Source: Paenibacillus pectinilyticus
GTDB lineage: Bacteria > Bacillota > Bacilli > Paenibacillales > NBRC-103111
Assembly: GCF_001700435.1 (NCBI RefSeq)
Contig: NZ_LYPC01000027.1
Location: 922,433-986,432 of the forward strand
Reading direction: 5' to 3'
Length of the DNA stretch: 64,000 bases
Position 1 is the first letter of the stretch. Every line of letters begins with the position of its first letter. Below the pieces are notes generated by a model. That model saw only the letters and a list, made by a program, of their open reading frames with translations, ran no database searches and was not told the origin of the DNA. A program made the position numbers and the translations under genes. Positions 1 through 9,155 of the stretch are shown here, piece after piece.

Positions 1-566
1 GCGAGGTCGGCTAAAGTCACACTTAAAGATAGTTTCTCTTTCGCGACTTCACGCATAGCTTCTGATGAATTTCGTTCTAAAAAGGTTTGATTCTCCAATA
101 TCTTGCGAGCGTTGTCTTTGGCAACAAACATAAAAGCCCGTTCCCTTGGCTGCGGTGCGCGCATTAAGTAGTCAATTTCATCACGAATGCCATCTTTGGC
201 AACCGCTTCACTGAATATAAAAACCTCCGCATGTCCCCAAAACAGCGTCCGCGGCAGCCTTTCTTGAATATGAGATAGCGCATCTGCAATGTTTTCTCCC
301 TTTGCGGAGGTAACGATGGTTGCTTGATTACCGACATTCGACGATTGCCCACTCATGCCACTGCCGCCGCCGCTGCCTGGTGTACTGCGAGGGACGAAAA
401 TTTGAACGGATAACAGAATATGAGAGTCATCGACTTTATCAATAGCCGCACCTGTGATCAATGCGACATCATTAATCTCCGTTCGATCCCAGCAACCCGT
501 GAGTAGGAGAAGAAGACTAAGCCCAACGAGTAATAGGAGTCCTCGGCAGACCGTAAATGTCCTCAT
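1..566 (-). CDS. Ger(x)C-family spore germination lipoprotein, partial (3' end outside window)
   Basis: GerC-type lipoprotein of a nutrient germinant receptor, which sits on the outer face of the spore inner membrane with its GerA and GerB partners. The frame starts at an ATG at 566 and overlaps the gerB stop as ATGA, so the two are probably translationally coupled. The N-terminus is a basic start, a leucine-rich helix and a lipobox LLTGC with the lipidated Cys at residue 25. It is followed by WDRTEINDVALITGAAID, the usual start of the mature domain in this family. The frame stays open to base 1, so only about the first 188 residues are present. Family assignment is secure; the germinant cannot be told from sequence. 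Confidence 0.9.
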   Translation of the reverse strand, partial: MRTFTVCRGLLLLVGLSLLLLLTGCWDRTEINDVALITGAAIDKVDDSHILLSVQIFVPRSTPGSGGGSGMSGQSSNVGNQATIVTSAKGENIADALSHIQERLPRTLFWGHAEVFIFSEAVAKDGIRDEIDYLMRAPQPRERAFMFVAKDNARKILENQTFLERNSSEAMREVAKEKLSLSVTLADL

Positions 567-1651
567 CGGTGAAGTCTCCCTTTTATGACTACCGTGATAA
601 GCAGCAAGCCTGGGATCACAACTTGCAAGAGCAGGGAAAAGAAAGGGATGCTTGTGCTTACTGCATGATTCATTTCTTGGAAATTGGGTGCGACCCAAAT
701 GCTGCCAAGCATGATGAGGAAGCCCATTGGCAGGATTAAGGGACGGTAATCAGATAATTTAAACAATTGTGCGGTTCCTAGTGTGACCAAATAATAGATA
801 ATCGCTATCTTGACGTAGATGCCAATGAGCCAAATGGCCATCAGGAGAGATTCGATGTGCTCTATAAAATCGGAGAGAGCAATGTAGCGTACAGCCACCA
901 AGAAAGGATAATGCATCGCCGTGGTCAGTGAACCAAACGTTAATAAAATAGGGAGATTAACGGTAAGCATCGTAATCATCACACTCAAAACGCTGATAAT
1001 ACCCCATTTCATCGCTATTTTCTTATTTGTTAAATAAGGAAATAGAAACGAGAGAAGAAAAAATTGTGAAAACCATGAGGCTGGTACGATGGATCCTAAC
1101 AAAGGTGGGAGTAGGCCATCTCCTAGAAAAGGTCTCATTTGTTTGAGTTGAAAGTCAGGAATTAACATAATAACCATTGCGCATATAATGAAGATGGCGG
1201 CTGGTATCAAAAGCTGTGCAGACCTGGCAATAACTTCTAAGCCCTGATATAACGCATAGGCACAAACAGCAACAATCGGAACCACGATAATGATCATCGG
1301 CGTGTCGTTGAGAAAATTACCTGTAATCAATTCGCCGTATTCTCTAATCGTCACACAAGTGGAATAGAGAATGGCTAAGATGTAGATTAGCGTAAGTAGG
1401 GGGCCAACATATCGCCCTAGAATCCGTGGAACATATTGAATAAACGTGTCATTTGGAAATTTTGTGTGTAAATGATAGATGATATAGATGGTTAAAAAAC
1501 CAACGAGTGAAGAGATAATTGGTGCCATCCACATATCCCGGCCCGCCAGTCTCATCGTAATGGCGGGTACAGAGAGCGTAGCAGTAGCCATAATCGTTGG
1601 ATGCATAATTAGTGCCATCTGAAAAGGGGAGATTTTACCTTTCTCGATCAT
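563..1651 (-). CDS. GerB-family spore germination permease (APC superfamily)
   Basis: Integral membrane subunit of a GerA-type germinant receptor, related to amino acid permeases of the APC superfamily; in characterised receptors this subunit binds the germinant. The protein of about 362 residues is almost wholly hydrophobic with roughly ten predicted helices, and begins with the family-typical KGKISPFQMALIM segment. Two in-frame ATGs lie at 1660 and 1651. The second is preferred because the AAGGG ribosome site is only one base from the first. The start lies inside the end of gerA and the stop overlaps gerC, giving a tightly packed A-B-C operon on the minus strand. Confidence 0.92.
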   Translation of the reverse strand: MIEKGKISPFQMALIMHPTIMATATLSVPAITMRLAGRDMWMAPIISSLVGFLTIYIIYHLHTKFPNDTFIQYVPRILGRYVGPLLTLIYILAILYSTCVTIREYGELITGNFLNDTPMIIIVVPIVAVCAYALYQGLEVIARSAQLLIPAAIFIICAMVIMLIPDFQLKQMRPFLGDGLLPPLLGSIVPASWFSQFFLLSFLFPYLTNKKIAMKWGIISVLSVMITMLTVNLPILLTFGSLTTAMHYPFLVAVRYIALSDFIEHIESLLMAIWLIGIYVKIAIIYYLVTLGTAQLFKLSDYRPLILPMGFLIMLGSIWVAPNFQEMNHAVSTSIPFFSLLLQVVIPGLLLITVVIKGRLHR

Positions 1652-3164
1652 GTGTATCATTCCCTTGGTTGTGTTCTGGTTTCTGTCCTGGCGGCTGACG
1701 ATACATATTTGTCTTATTGGCGTATAAAGGTCTGCGTCTCATCGACCAAATGGGTGCTCGGATAAGTACATCCTTCATCTCATTTTTTTTCATTGGCGCA
1801 AGTGGCTGCAAATACGGGACTCCTAAAGAGCGAAGTGAACACAAATGAATCACAATAACGATAAATCCAAGCATCAACCCTAACAAGCCGAGCATGCCGG
1901 ATAAGAACATAATCGGAAAACGCAGCATACGCAATGCGATCCCAGTGGTATATTGCGGCATCATGAAAGAGGCAACGCCCGTAATCGCAACCACCATAAC
2001 CATGGGGGCCGAAACTAAGCCAGCTGAAGTAGCGGCTTGTCCAATGACGAGTGCTCCAACGATACTGACGGCGGCGCCGACCTGCTTAGGAAGTCGGACC
2101 CCGGCTTCGCGCAAGGCTTCAAATGAGATTTCCATCAGTAAAGCTTCTACCAATGCTGGGAAAGGAATATCCTCTCGGGACTTTGCAACGCTAAGCAATA
2201 ACGAAGTTGGCACCATTTCTTGATGGTAAGTGAGAATTGCAATATAAAGGGATGGCAGCAAAAGAGTCGTCAAGAAAAAAACATAGCGCATCCAGCGAAT
2301 CAAGGTTCCAATCAAGAAACGCTGGTAATAATCTTCAGGTGACTGCAGCATCGAGAAGAGGGTTGCCGGTGCAATTAAGGCAAAAGGAGTACCGTCCACA
2401 AGGACGGATACCTTCCCTTCCAGAAGGGCCGCGCAAACGACATCGGGCCGCTCTGTCACTTGAATCTGTGGGAACGGCGAGAAAGGACTGTCCTCAATGA
2501 GACCCTCAATGTATCCACTTTCTAGAATGCCGTCAATCTGAATATCGCTGATCCGCTGATGAATCTCTTCGATAAGTGATTCTCTGGCGATACCTTCCAT
2601 ATAGACAACAAAAATCGAAGTTTGTGTATGCAAACCAATCGTATAAGGGATCATTTTCATGGCTGGACTCTTGATTTTCCTGCGCAACATGGAGGTATTA
2701 ATTTGTATGGTCTCAGTAAATCCCTCACGAGATCCTCTGACGACAGATTCAGCACTTGGCTCGTCAATCCCGCGCTTCTCCCACCTAGGAATGCCAAGTG
2801 CGAAGCACGAGGGAACACCTTGTACGAATAGGCCAACAGATCCCAAGGACAGACATGAAACAAGATCATCCATACGAATGATTTCGGTGATGTTGGAAAT
2901 TGAAATCAAGGTTGATAAATCTTTCACAGAATAATTCCATTCGTCTTTCGTTTCTTGAAGTAATCGATCGAGAACATCTTTATTTAATAGATCGATGTCG
3001 ACTAAACCTTCAACATAGACGATGAAAGCTTTTGTGGTTTGACCGATGGTGAAAGTATGGAAATGAACATCATGACATTTATTATAAATGGCGCTAAGCT
3101 CTTGGTAATTATCTTGGAGTTGATCAGAGATTAGTGTGGGTGAGACCGTAGATATGGCATCCAT
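1635..3164 (-). CDS. GerA-family spore germination protein
   Basis: A subunit of a GerA-type germinant receptor, about 509 residues. A long soluble N-terminal part (about 1-290) contains the family signatures FTIGQTTKAFIVYVEGLVD and LRRKIKSPAMKM. It is followed by a membrane part with four or five helices around the conserved segment EALLMEISFEALREAGVRLP. An upstream TTG at 3170 is also in frame, but the AAGGAG ribosome site lies eight bases before the ATG at 3164 and only two before the TTG, so the ATG is chosen. It is the first gene of the operon. A weak sigma-G-like -10 (CATACCT) lies just upstream, but without a good -35. Confidence 0.93.
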   Translation of the reverse strand: MDAISTVSPTLISDQLQDNYQELSAIYNKCHDVHFHTFTIGQTTKAFIVYVEGLVDIDLLNKDVLDRLLQETKDEWNYSVKDLSTLISISNITEIIRMDDLVSCLSLGSVGLFVQGVPSCFALGIPRWEKRGIDEPSAESVVRGSREGFTETIQINTSMLRRKIKSPAMKMIPYTIGLHTQTSIFVVYMEGIARESLIEEIHQRISDIQIDGILESGYIEGLIEDSPFSPFPQIQVTERPDVVCAALLEGKVSVLVDGTPFALIAPATLFSMLQSPEDYYQRFLIGTLIRWMRYVFFLTTLLLPSLYIAILTYHQEMVPTSLLLSVAKSREDIPFPALVEALLMEISFEALREAGVRLPKQVGAAVSIVGALVIGQAATSAGLVSAPMVMVVAITGVASFMMPQYTTGIALRMLRFPIMFLSGMLGLLGLMLGFIVIVIHLCSLRSLGVPYLQPLAPMKKNEMKDVLIRAPIWSMRRRPLYANKTNMYRQPPGQKPEHNQGNDTHDRER

Positions 3165-3419
3165 GAGCAAGACTCCTTGTTAAAATGTAGGTATGGAATG
3201 GCATAGTCGGTTATTTTGGTAATACGTATCTTTTTGTCCATTTTTGTCGTAAGTTAAACCCTCAGACCTAAATTGTTAGGTCATTGGGCTGGCGAGTAGC
3301 CTCTTGGATTTTTGCAAAAATAGTGTGTTCACGAGTGCATTCGTACATGTTATAATTTTGAGGAAATTTATTCCTATCATTAGGATAGAGCTAGGCAATC
3401 AAAGGAGGCGTAAGTTACA

Positions 3420-4052
3420 ATGGCAACATGGTTAGAGCAAGGAGATATTGTTCTATTTCAAGGAGATAGTATTACGGATGCTGGGCGTATTCGTGAGAAT
3501 GCGAATGATTTAGGGAAAGGCTACGCGTTACTGGCAGCTGCATTGTTTTCAGCAAAATATCCGGAGAAGCAAGTCACTTTCTTTAATCGTGGGATATCAG
3601 GCAATCGCGTTCCTGACTTACAAGGCCGGTGGCAGGAAGATTGCTTAGATTTGAAACCGAATCTCGTTTCCATTTATATTGGAATTAATGATACATGGCG
3701 CAGATATGATCGAAATGATGGGACCTCGACGGAGAAGTTTAGAGATGGTTACCGTCAGTTACTAGATCAGACAGCGAGTACGGGAGCGAAGTTATTGCTT
3801 ATCGAGCCATTTGTGCTGCCAGTGCCTGAAGATCGTAAGCTGTGGAGAGAAGATTTGGATCCGAAAATTACAGTCGTACGTGAATTAGCGAGAGAATTTG
3901 GTGCACGATTACTTTGTTTAGACGGATTATTTGCACAAGCCTCCACCCGAGCTGAGAGCGCTTTCTGGGCACCTGACGGTGTTCACCCATCTCCTGCAGG
4001 GCATGCACTAATTGCTAATGAATGGCTGAAAGTTGTCGGGGCAGCTGAATAG
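3420..4052 (+). CDS. SGNH/GDSL-family hydrolase
   Basis: Small esterase-type hydrolase of 210 residues with no signal peptide, so probably cytoplasmic. Block I is GDSITDAGR with the nucleophile Ser near residue 16. Block II Gly lies in NRGISGNRVPDL, block III is GINDTW, and block V is DGVHPSPAGH with the catalytic Asp and His near the C-terminus. The full SGNH set is therefore present. Members next to polysaccharide genes often remove acetyl or other acyl groups from sugars. The downstream neighbour is a heparinase-type lyase, and a terminator-like hairpin separates the two, so they may be transcribed separately. The start has a strong AAAGGAGG site 11 bases upstream. Confidence 0.85.
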   Translation: MATWLEQGDIVLFQGDSITDAGRIRENANDLGKGYALLAAALFSAKYPEKQVTFFNRGISGNRVPDLQGRWQEDCLDLKPNLVSIYIGINDTWRRYDRNDGTSTEKFRDGYRQLLDQTASTGAKLLLIEPFVLPVPEDRKLWREDLDPKITVVRELAREFGARLLCLDGLFAQASTRAESAFWAPDGVHPSPAGHALIANEWLKVVGAAE

Positions 4053-4093
4053 AGAATAGTGGGTATCATTTGAAAAACGAATAGTGTGATCAT

Positions 4094-4133
4094 AAAGGGC
4101 TTCCGCTGTTGCGAGAGGCTTTTCTTTTTCTTT
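4094..4133 (+). terminator. Predicted intrinsic terminator after the SGNH hydrolase
   Basis: An imperfect stem of about 13 bp (4094-4106 with 4111-4123) closes a TGTT loop and is followed by a T-rich run. It includes G-T pairs and two mismatches, so it is only moderately convincing. Confidence 0.5.
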
Positions 4134-4243
4134 AGGGCAAGTAGTCAATAATCGAGGTAAAGAGGTAAAAATAGTACCTAGTTTCCTCATATCGATAGGT
4201 CTATAGTTAAAGATATTGATGAACGAAAAGAGAGGAATATCCT

Positions 4244-6070
4244 ATGAATACAAGAGTGTTACTGAATGCTTTACTCGCAGCCGAATCGGAGCATGCTAAC
4301 CTGTTTCAGGAAGCATTACAAATCGCAAATTCTTTGGAAAAACCTTCAGCGGATTCGTTATTAGCTGTTGTATATAACGAAGTAACACCGCTTGTACAAG
4401 AATTTGCAACGAAACCAATCGCGGCGTTACCTTTTAAAGAGTGGGATTTCTACCGTTCTAAGGGTACGCGTATGGAATTTGAAGCGCTCTATTTTGATCG
4501 TCGTCGCCGGTTGGCGGCTTTAGTTGTGGCTGCCTTGAAAGATGGAAGTGACTCGTATATCTCTGATTTGGAGAATACGATTTGGGCCATTTGCGATGAA
4601 TATACATGGTGCTTGCCTGCACATTTGATGAATCATGATGAGGCTGCGGAAGGTGAAGAGTACAAGCATATCGATTTATTTGCTTCAGAAACCGCGCATG
4701 CGTTGAGCGAGACCTGCCATATTTTCCGAGATCGGCTTAACGGTCTTGTGATTCGTAGAGTGCAACGTGAGATAATGGAGCGCGTGCTTGAGCCTTATAT
4801 GAGCCTCAAAAGAGCCTATTGGTGGGAAAGCTGCGACATTAACTGGTCCGCCGTTTGTGCGGGTAGCATTGGGATGAGCGCGATTTATTTGCTGAAGGAC
4901 TCCAAAAAGCTGATGCCTGTCATTCAGCGTGTGCTTGCATCTATGGAATGCTTTCTTGAAGGTTTTTCAGAAGAAGGCGCTTGCTTGGAGGGCTTGGGGT
5001 ATTGGTACTATGGCTTCGGGTATTATGTGTATTTCTCGGAATTACTGAAGCAGCGTACTGGTGGAAAAGTCGATATTCTTTTGACGGATGACAAAGCACG
5101 CAAAGTGGCACAATTCCCACAAAGCTGCTTCTTGCAAGGGAATCAGATCGCGAATTTCTCAGACTGTTCCCGTCAAAATGGGATTCAAATCGGGATTTTC
5201 AGCCGATTGTGCGAGCAATTCGAGGAGATTCGGATCCCGACTCTCGCCCATATTCCGCCAACTGTTGATCATTGCGGCCGCTTTGCAAGCGCAATTCGTA
5301 ATGTCGTGTGGCTGAACGAAGATTTGCTTCGCGCGCGTGAGGGTATGACGATGCAGACGAATTATCTCCCGGATGCCCAGTGGTTGATTAGCCGTGCGAG
5401 GGTAGGCGACAAGCTTGTGAGCTTCGCAGCCAAAGGCGGACATAACGACGAGCCTCATAATCATAACGATCTTGGTCATTTCATCTGGATCGTTGATGAT
5501 GTGAGATGGTTCGAAGATTTGGGAGCGGGACTCTACACCAAACAGTACTTTGGAGAAGAGCGATACAGCATTCTATGCAATAGCTCAGGGGGCCACAGTG
5601 TGCCGATCATTAACGGCAGTCACCAGGCTGAAGGCATTACGCACCACGCTCAGGTACTGGCTGCTGACAGCACAGATGAGCAGGACTTGTTCAAGCTAGA
5701 TTTAACTCAAGCATACGCGGTGCCATCACTTGTGAAGCTGGAGCGGGAGTTTGATCTCGATAAGCAGCGGGGTCAGCTGACCATCACGGACAATTTCGAG
5801 TTCCGCGAGTCTGGAGCAGCTGTGACGGAGCATTTCGTCACATTGCATCAACCGGTTATCTCGCGAGATGGTGAGATTAGGCTTGTGAGTAGAGAAGATG
5901 AACGTCGCAGCCAATTGCTTCGTTATGATGCCAATCAGCTGACAGCTTCCATCCAAACGGCCCAGCATGAGAATCACGAGGGCGGCACGGAGACTGTCTA
6001 CTTGATTGATCTAACTGCGGCAGAGGTCGGAGCGCAGGCGAGGATTGTAGTTACTTTGGAGTTGGGCTGA
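4244..6070 (+). CDS. Heparinase II/III-family protein (intracellular polysaccharide lyase-like)
   Basis: Protein of 608 residues with the two-part layout of heparinase II/III lyases. An N-terminal all-helical toroid (about 1-330), rich in Trp and Tyr, is followed by a C-terminal beta-sandwich region (about 370-605). The conserved motif of the second part is clear: GGHNDEPHNHNDLGHF around residues 401-416, then DDVRWFEDLGAG. There is no signal peptide, which argues for action on imported oligosaccharides. Lyases of this group cleave uronic-acid-containing chains by beta-elimination and leave unsaturated uronyl ends, the substrate type of the GH88 enzyme encoded at 44.6 kb. The actual polymer cannot be read from sequence. 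Confidence 0.82.
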   Translation: MNTRVLLNALLAAESEHANLFQEALQIANSLEKPSADSLLAVVYNEVTPLVQEFATKPIAALPFKEWDFYRSKGTRMEFEALYFDRRRRLAALVVAALKDGSDSYISDLENTIWAICDEYTWCLPAHLMNHDEAAEGEEYKHIDLFASETAHALSETCHIFRDRLNGLVIRRVQREIMERVLEPYMSLKRAYWWESCDINWSAVCAGSIGMSAIYLLKDSKKLMPVIQRVLASMECFLEGFSEEGACLEGLGYWYYGFGYYVYFSELLKQRTGGKVDILLTDDKARKVAQFPQSCFLQGNQIANFSDCSRQNGIQIGIFSRLCEQFEEIRIPTLAHIPPTVDHCGRFASAIRNVVWLNEDLLRAREGMTMQTNYLPDAQWLISRARVGDKLVSFAAKGGHNDEPHNHNDLGHFIWIVDDVRWFEDLGAGLYTKQYFGEERYSILCNSSGGHSVPIINGSHQAEGITHHAQVLAADSTDEQDLFKLDLTQAYAVPSLVKLEREFDLDKQRGQLTITDNFEFRESGAAVTEHFVTLHQPVISRDGEIRLVSREDERRSQLLRYDANQLTASIQTAQHENHEGGTETVYLIDLTAAEVGAQARIVVTLELG

Positions 6071-6093
6071 GCGGGGACGATTCATTATGGTGG

Positions 6094-6569
6094 AAAGGCT
6101 CGGAATCCGATCCAAAGCCAGTCGCTGCCAGCGGAAAGGCTCGGAATCCGAGCTAAAGCCAGTCGCAGCCAGTGGATAGGCTCGGAACCCGAGCCCAAGC
6201 CAGTCGCTGCCGGTGGATAGGCTCGGAACCCGAGCCAAAGCCAGTCGCCGCCGGTGGATAGGCTCGGAACCCGAGCCCAAGCCAGTCGCTGCCAGCTGAT
6301 AGGCTCGGAATCCGACCCAAAGCCAGTCGCCGCCGGTGGATAGGCTCGGAACCCGAGCCCAAGGAAGTCGCCGCCAGCGTAAAGGCTCGGAATCCGAGCC
6401 AAAGCCAGTCGCCGCCAGTGGGTAGGCTCGGAACCCGAGCCAAAGCAAGTCGCTGCCAGCGGATAGGCTCGGAATCCGATCCAAAGCCAGTCCCCGGCAG
6501 CGTATAGGCTCGGAACCCGATCCAAAGCCAGTCGCCGCCAGCGGAAAGGCTCGGAATCCGAGCCTAAGC
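6094..6569 (+). repeat. Tandem array, 12 units of exactly 41 bp with a dyad in each
   Basis: Units begin at 6094, 6135, 6176 and so on, in exact 41-base steps to 6545; the last is cut after about 25 bases. Each unit carries a stem-loop core such as GGCTCGGAATCCGAGCC or GGCTCGGAACCCGAGCC, followed by a variable tail like AAAGCCAGTCGCCGCC. It lies directly downstream of the heparinase-like gene and upstream of a perfect 11-bp hairpin. Because 41 is not a multiple of three, all minus-strand frames stay open and produce three overlapping spurious repetitive ORFs. Confidence 0.95.
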
Positions 6570-6571
6570 TT

Positions 6572-6597
6572 GTCCCCTAATTTTTGAATTAGGGGAC
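6572..6597. terminator. Perfect 11-bp inverted repeat closing the 41-bp array
   Basis: GTCCCCTAATT and AATTAGGGGAC flank a TTTG loop. It sits between the array and the end of the convergent endonuclease-like gene, so it may stop transcription from either side. The downstream T-run is poor on both strands, so terminator function is uncertain. Confidence 0.5.
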
Positions 6598-6619
6598 TTC
6601 CTGTTTCTAAATTCGTTAA

Positions 6620-7303
6620 TTAGGATTTTTCCCAGCTAGCTAAAACAAGGGTTTGATTAACGGAATAGCTGCGAATACGCGATGTTCCTTGCCCAGCAGG
6701 CTTCAAGAATGCTTTTGCGCACATCGCTTTTAAAATGCGTTGAGATTTACCTTGTCCAAATTGGAACGATTTCTGGATGTCCACTGGTCTAATTGGTTTT
6801 TCGATAGAGTTAGCTAAACGAATAATCTCTCTCTCTATGTACGACATAGAATGATCTTGGCTAAAAAAATCGCCAAAATATTTCCCAATACACTGCTGGA
6901 GGATTTGTTCACACATGCGAGGGCGATTTTTCACATCATCCAATGAAAATCTAAAAACTTTCCAACCATCTAGTACAAGATGATTTTGACGAATCAGTTG
7001 ATCTGAGAACTGTGCTCGCGTGATTTCGGTATAGTGAGGACCAAATCCATCAATTTCAATAGCAATTTTAAGGGAGTGACGAATATAAGCAAAGTCTAAA
7101 AACCTTGTACCATCACGAAAATCTTTGATTTCATACTCAGGATGTAAGTCATCGAAATTTCCGAAGGCTTTCCACCAAATATAGCGAAGAAAACTCGTTT
7201 CAGCATACCCATGGCCCTCTTTTAACCTTTTCAAACGTTGGCCTTCTCTTTTAGCTAAATGCTTAGCTATAAAAGCATAATGCGCGAGTTGAAATTCATC
7301 CAC
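6620..7303 (-). CDS. DUF559/Vsr-like endonuclease-domain protein with C-terminal winged-helix-like region
   Basis: Protein of 227 residues starting with GTG, 11 bases after an AGGAGG site. The central part reads LKIAIEIDGFGPHY, then QNHLVLDGWKVFRFSLDDV. This is the pattern of small PD-(D/E)XK nuclease folds of the DUF559/Vsr type: an acidic residue in a hydrophobic strand (E-I-D-G), then a basic region and a G-W-x-V-x-R-F strand. Residues from about 150 on look like a helical or winged DNA-binding segment. I saw no methyltransferase or other restriction-modification partner nearby, so a housekeeping repair or unknown role is as likely as restriction. Confidence 0.6.
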   Translation of the reverse strand: MDEFQLAHYAFIAKHLAKREGQRLKRLKEGHGYAETSFLRYIWWKAFGNFDDLHPEYEIKDFRDGTRFLDFAYIRHSLKIAIEIDGFGPHYTEITRAQFSDQLIRQNHLVLDGWKVFRFSLDDVKNRPRMCEQILQQCIGKYFGDFFSQDHSMSYIEREIIRLANSIEKPIRPVDIQKSFQFGQGKSQRILKAMCAKAFLKPAGQGTSRIRSYSVNQTLVLASWEKS

Positions 7304-7321
7304 TAACTACGATACCTCCTA

Positions 7322-7375
7322 TAAAATAAATTAACCGCCTCCCAGTTTCAGCAATTGCTGACTTGAGAAAGCGGT
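7322..7375 (-). terminator. Predicted terminator after the AraC-type gene (minus strand)
   Basis: An imperfect long hairpin (7334-7352 with 7357-7375, loop AATT) is followed on the minus strand by a T-rich run, positioned downstream of the AraC-type gene at 7463-8293. Confidence 0.5.
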
Positions 7376-7462
7376 GTGTGCTTCACTACCGATTTATTTA
7401 TGGGAATAATATCATAGTTAGCTTATGTTTTACAATTTAATTTATCGGGGGAACCCCACATC

Positions 7463-8293
7463 CTACTCATTCAACCACAACCCAAACTGCTGTCGATATA
7501 ACAGTGGGGTCAGTCCTGTCTTGCTCTTAAACAACCGAGAGAAATAGTTCGGATTCTCGACGCCAAGCTCGTAAGCAATCTGAGAAATAGGCTTCTCGCT
7601 GGTGGTGAGGAGTTTTTTGGCTTGTTCGATTTTGATGCTATGGACGAAATGGAGTGGAGCTTGCCCCGTTTGTTTGATGAATAACTTGCGCAAATGGGAA
7701 TCACTGAGTTGGACGAGCTCAGCGAGTTCCTTGATTTCAGGCATATGCTGCGGATGCGCGTGAAGAAAGTGGATGATGGTGTGGATCCGGTTGTCCAAGT
7801 GTGAATAGCTGGAGCTGGGATCCTCTGAATTATATTTGTGCAGCAAGGCATAGAGAATGCGAAGCAACGTAGATTGCTGTAAGAGATGAATCAATGGCAG
7901 CGCCTCACGTTCAAGCTGAAGCATTTCTTGAATCAACGGTTCGACAGCTATCTCTCTGCCCTCATGCAGGAGCGGGACATGTAATAACTGTACCCAGCTC
8001 CGATTGCTAACCAGAGGAATTTTGGCATCGAAATTAATACTCGTAAGCTGTAGTTCCGTTGAGATAGCGCGAAAGCTAATCACACTTTGTGCAGGCAGGA
8101 TAACAAGATGACCTTCCTTACAGTGATAGCTGGATTGGTCAATATCAAGGTGGAAGCTGCCTTTGTGCACGTACCATAATACGCAGTGTCGCAGGGTTCG
8201 CGCTTTTTCCTGCCATCTAAAGTCTAGTCCATACTGTGTAACATGCAGAAACCGAACCTCTAAAGCTTCAATCATCAATTGCAAAGAGTTCAA
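7463..8293 (-). CDS. AraC-family transcriptional regulator
   Basis: 276 residues: an N-terminal cupin-like ligand-sensing region (about 15-150) and a C-terminal double helix-turn-helix (about 175-272). The latter includes LAELVQLSDSHLRKLFIKQT and the family signature ISQIAYELGVENPNYFSRLF. The likely start is a TTG at 8293, seven bases after GGAGGG on the minus strand. It lies 97 bp downstream of the phytanoyl-CoA-dioxygenase-like gene on the same strand and may be co-transcribed with it, so that gene is the first candidate target. The inducer is unknown. Confidence 0.88.
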   Translation of the reverse strand: MNSLQLMIEALEVRFLHVTQYGLDFRWQEKARTLRHCVLWYVHKGSFHLDIDQSSYHCKEGHLVILPAQSVISFRAISTELQLTSINFDAKIPLVSNRSWVQLLHVPLLHEGREIAVEPLIQEMLQLEREALPLIHLLQQSTLLRILYALLHKYNSEDPSSSYSHLDNRIHTIIHFLHAHPQHMPEIKELAELVQLSDSHLRKLFIKQTGQAPLHFVHSIKIEQAKKLLTTSEKPISQIAYELGVENPNYFSRLFKSKTGLTPLLYRQQFGLWLNE

Positions 8294-8390
8294 TGAGCAG
8301 CCCTCCCCCTGCGACGCGTTGTATGTCTCTTATTCTACCATGTTCTTGTTGGCAAAAACGAGAGATGATCAGGAGGGGACCTACGCATCT

Positions 8391-9155
8391 TTACCCCTTA
8401 GGCACGACCCCCTTAATCTCTTCGTTGCGATTAAACGCATCCTCACCCTGCACGAGGAAAGTGCGAATTCGCGTTGTATCGCCGCCCCATTCGTCAATCA
8501 AGAATTTGACCTCAGGCGTTGTATACCGAACCGAGAAGGCGACGCGAGGGATGTTCGATTTATTATTTTCAGAGCCATGGAAAGTGGCTTCGTTAAAAAA
8601 AGCGATCTGGCCTGGCGACATTTCCAAGTCGATGGCTAAGGCTTCGTCGATCGACTCGGCAGGGAGTCCTTTATCGAAGGCACTCTTATCAGTCTCCGTT
8701 GCGACATGTGCAACGATGGATTGGTGCGTGCCAGGGATGACGCGCAGGCAACCATTCTCACGAATGGACCAGCCTAAGCTCACCCATGCAGTCGCGTTGA
8801 TGGCAGGCTCCATCGGCCAATAGTTAATATCCTGATGCCAAGGAATGAATTTGTCATTGTTAGGCTCTTTGTACCAGAAATGCATAGCCCATAACACCAA
8901 GTTCTCACCTAGAACTTGCTTCATGGCAGTTACAATGCTAGGGTGCGTAGCAAGCGTATAGGCCCATAGATGATTCTGATGCCAAGCGGATAAGTTCATT
9001 TTAGTAGGACCAGGATTAAATTTATTCTGACCGATCACATCGAAGAAGCGATTGAAATACATCTCAGATTCTTCGAGTGAGAGCCCTTGCATCGGACCAC
9101 TATACCCTTCGTTAACATATTGCTTGAGCGAGAATGGGCTTCCTTTGGTTATCAT
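8391..9155 (-). CDS. Phytanoyl-CoA dioxygenase (PhyH)-family protein
   Basis: Fe(II)/2-oxoglutarate-dependent oxygenase-like protein of 254 residues. The metal-binding facial triad is visible as HQD in PWHQDINYWP and the distal His in TFHGSENNKS. The Arg that would hold 2-oxoglutarate is in IPRVAFSVRY about 11 residues later. Bacterial members hydroxylate varied small molecules, and the substrate cannot be inferred here. The start has GGAGG at normal spacing. It is followed by an AraC-type gene on the same strand and is divergent from the GGDEF/EAL gene. Confidence 0.82.
   Translation of the reverse strand: MITKGSPFSLKQYVNEGYSGPMQGLSLEESEMYFNRFFDVIGQNKFNPGPTKMNLSAWHQNHLWAYTLATHPSIVTAMKQVLGENLVLWAMHFWYKEPNNDKFIPWHQDINYWPMEPAINATAWVSLGWSIRENGCLRVIPGTHQSIVAHVATETDKSAFDKGLPAESIDEALAIDLEMSPGQIAFFNEATFHGSENNKSNIPRVAFSVRYTTPEVKFLIDEWGGDTTRIRTFLVQGEDAFNRNEEIKGVVPKG

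Noticed and set aside
164..739. ORFs at 164-352 (minus) and 557-739 (plus)
   Set aside because: Both lie out of frame inside the gerC and gerB genes, which have clear family motifs.
3180..3240. Sigma-G promoter of the first ger operon
   Set aside because: CATACCT has a mismatch, the only -35-like AAATA is at 16 bases, and the leader would be very short. It is kept only as a weak possibility.
6011..6525. Three overlapping minus-strand ORFs of 96-157 residues with repeats such as LGFRAYPLAATG
   Set aside because: They are the 41-bp repeat read in three frames. They have no ribosome site, and the same peptide appears in all frames because 41 is not a multiple of three.
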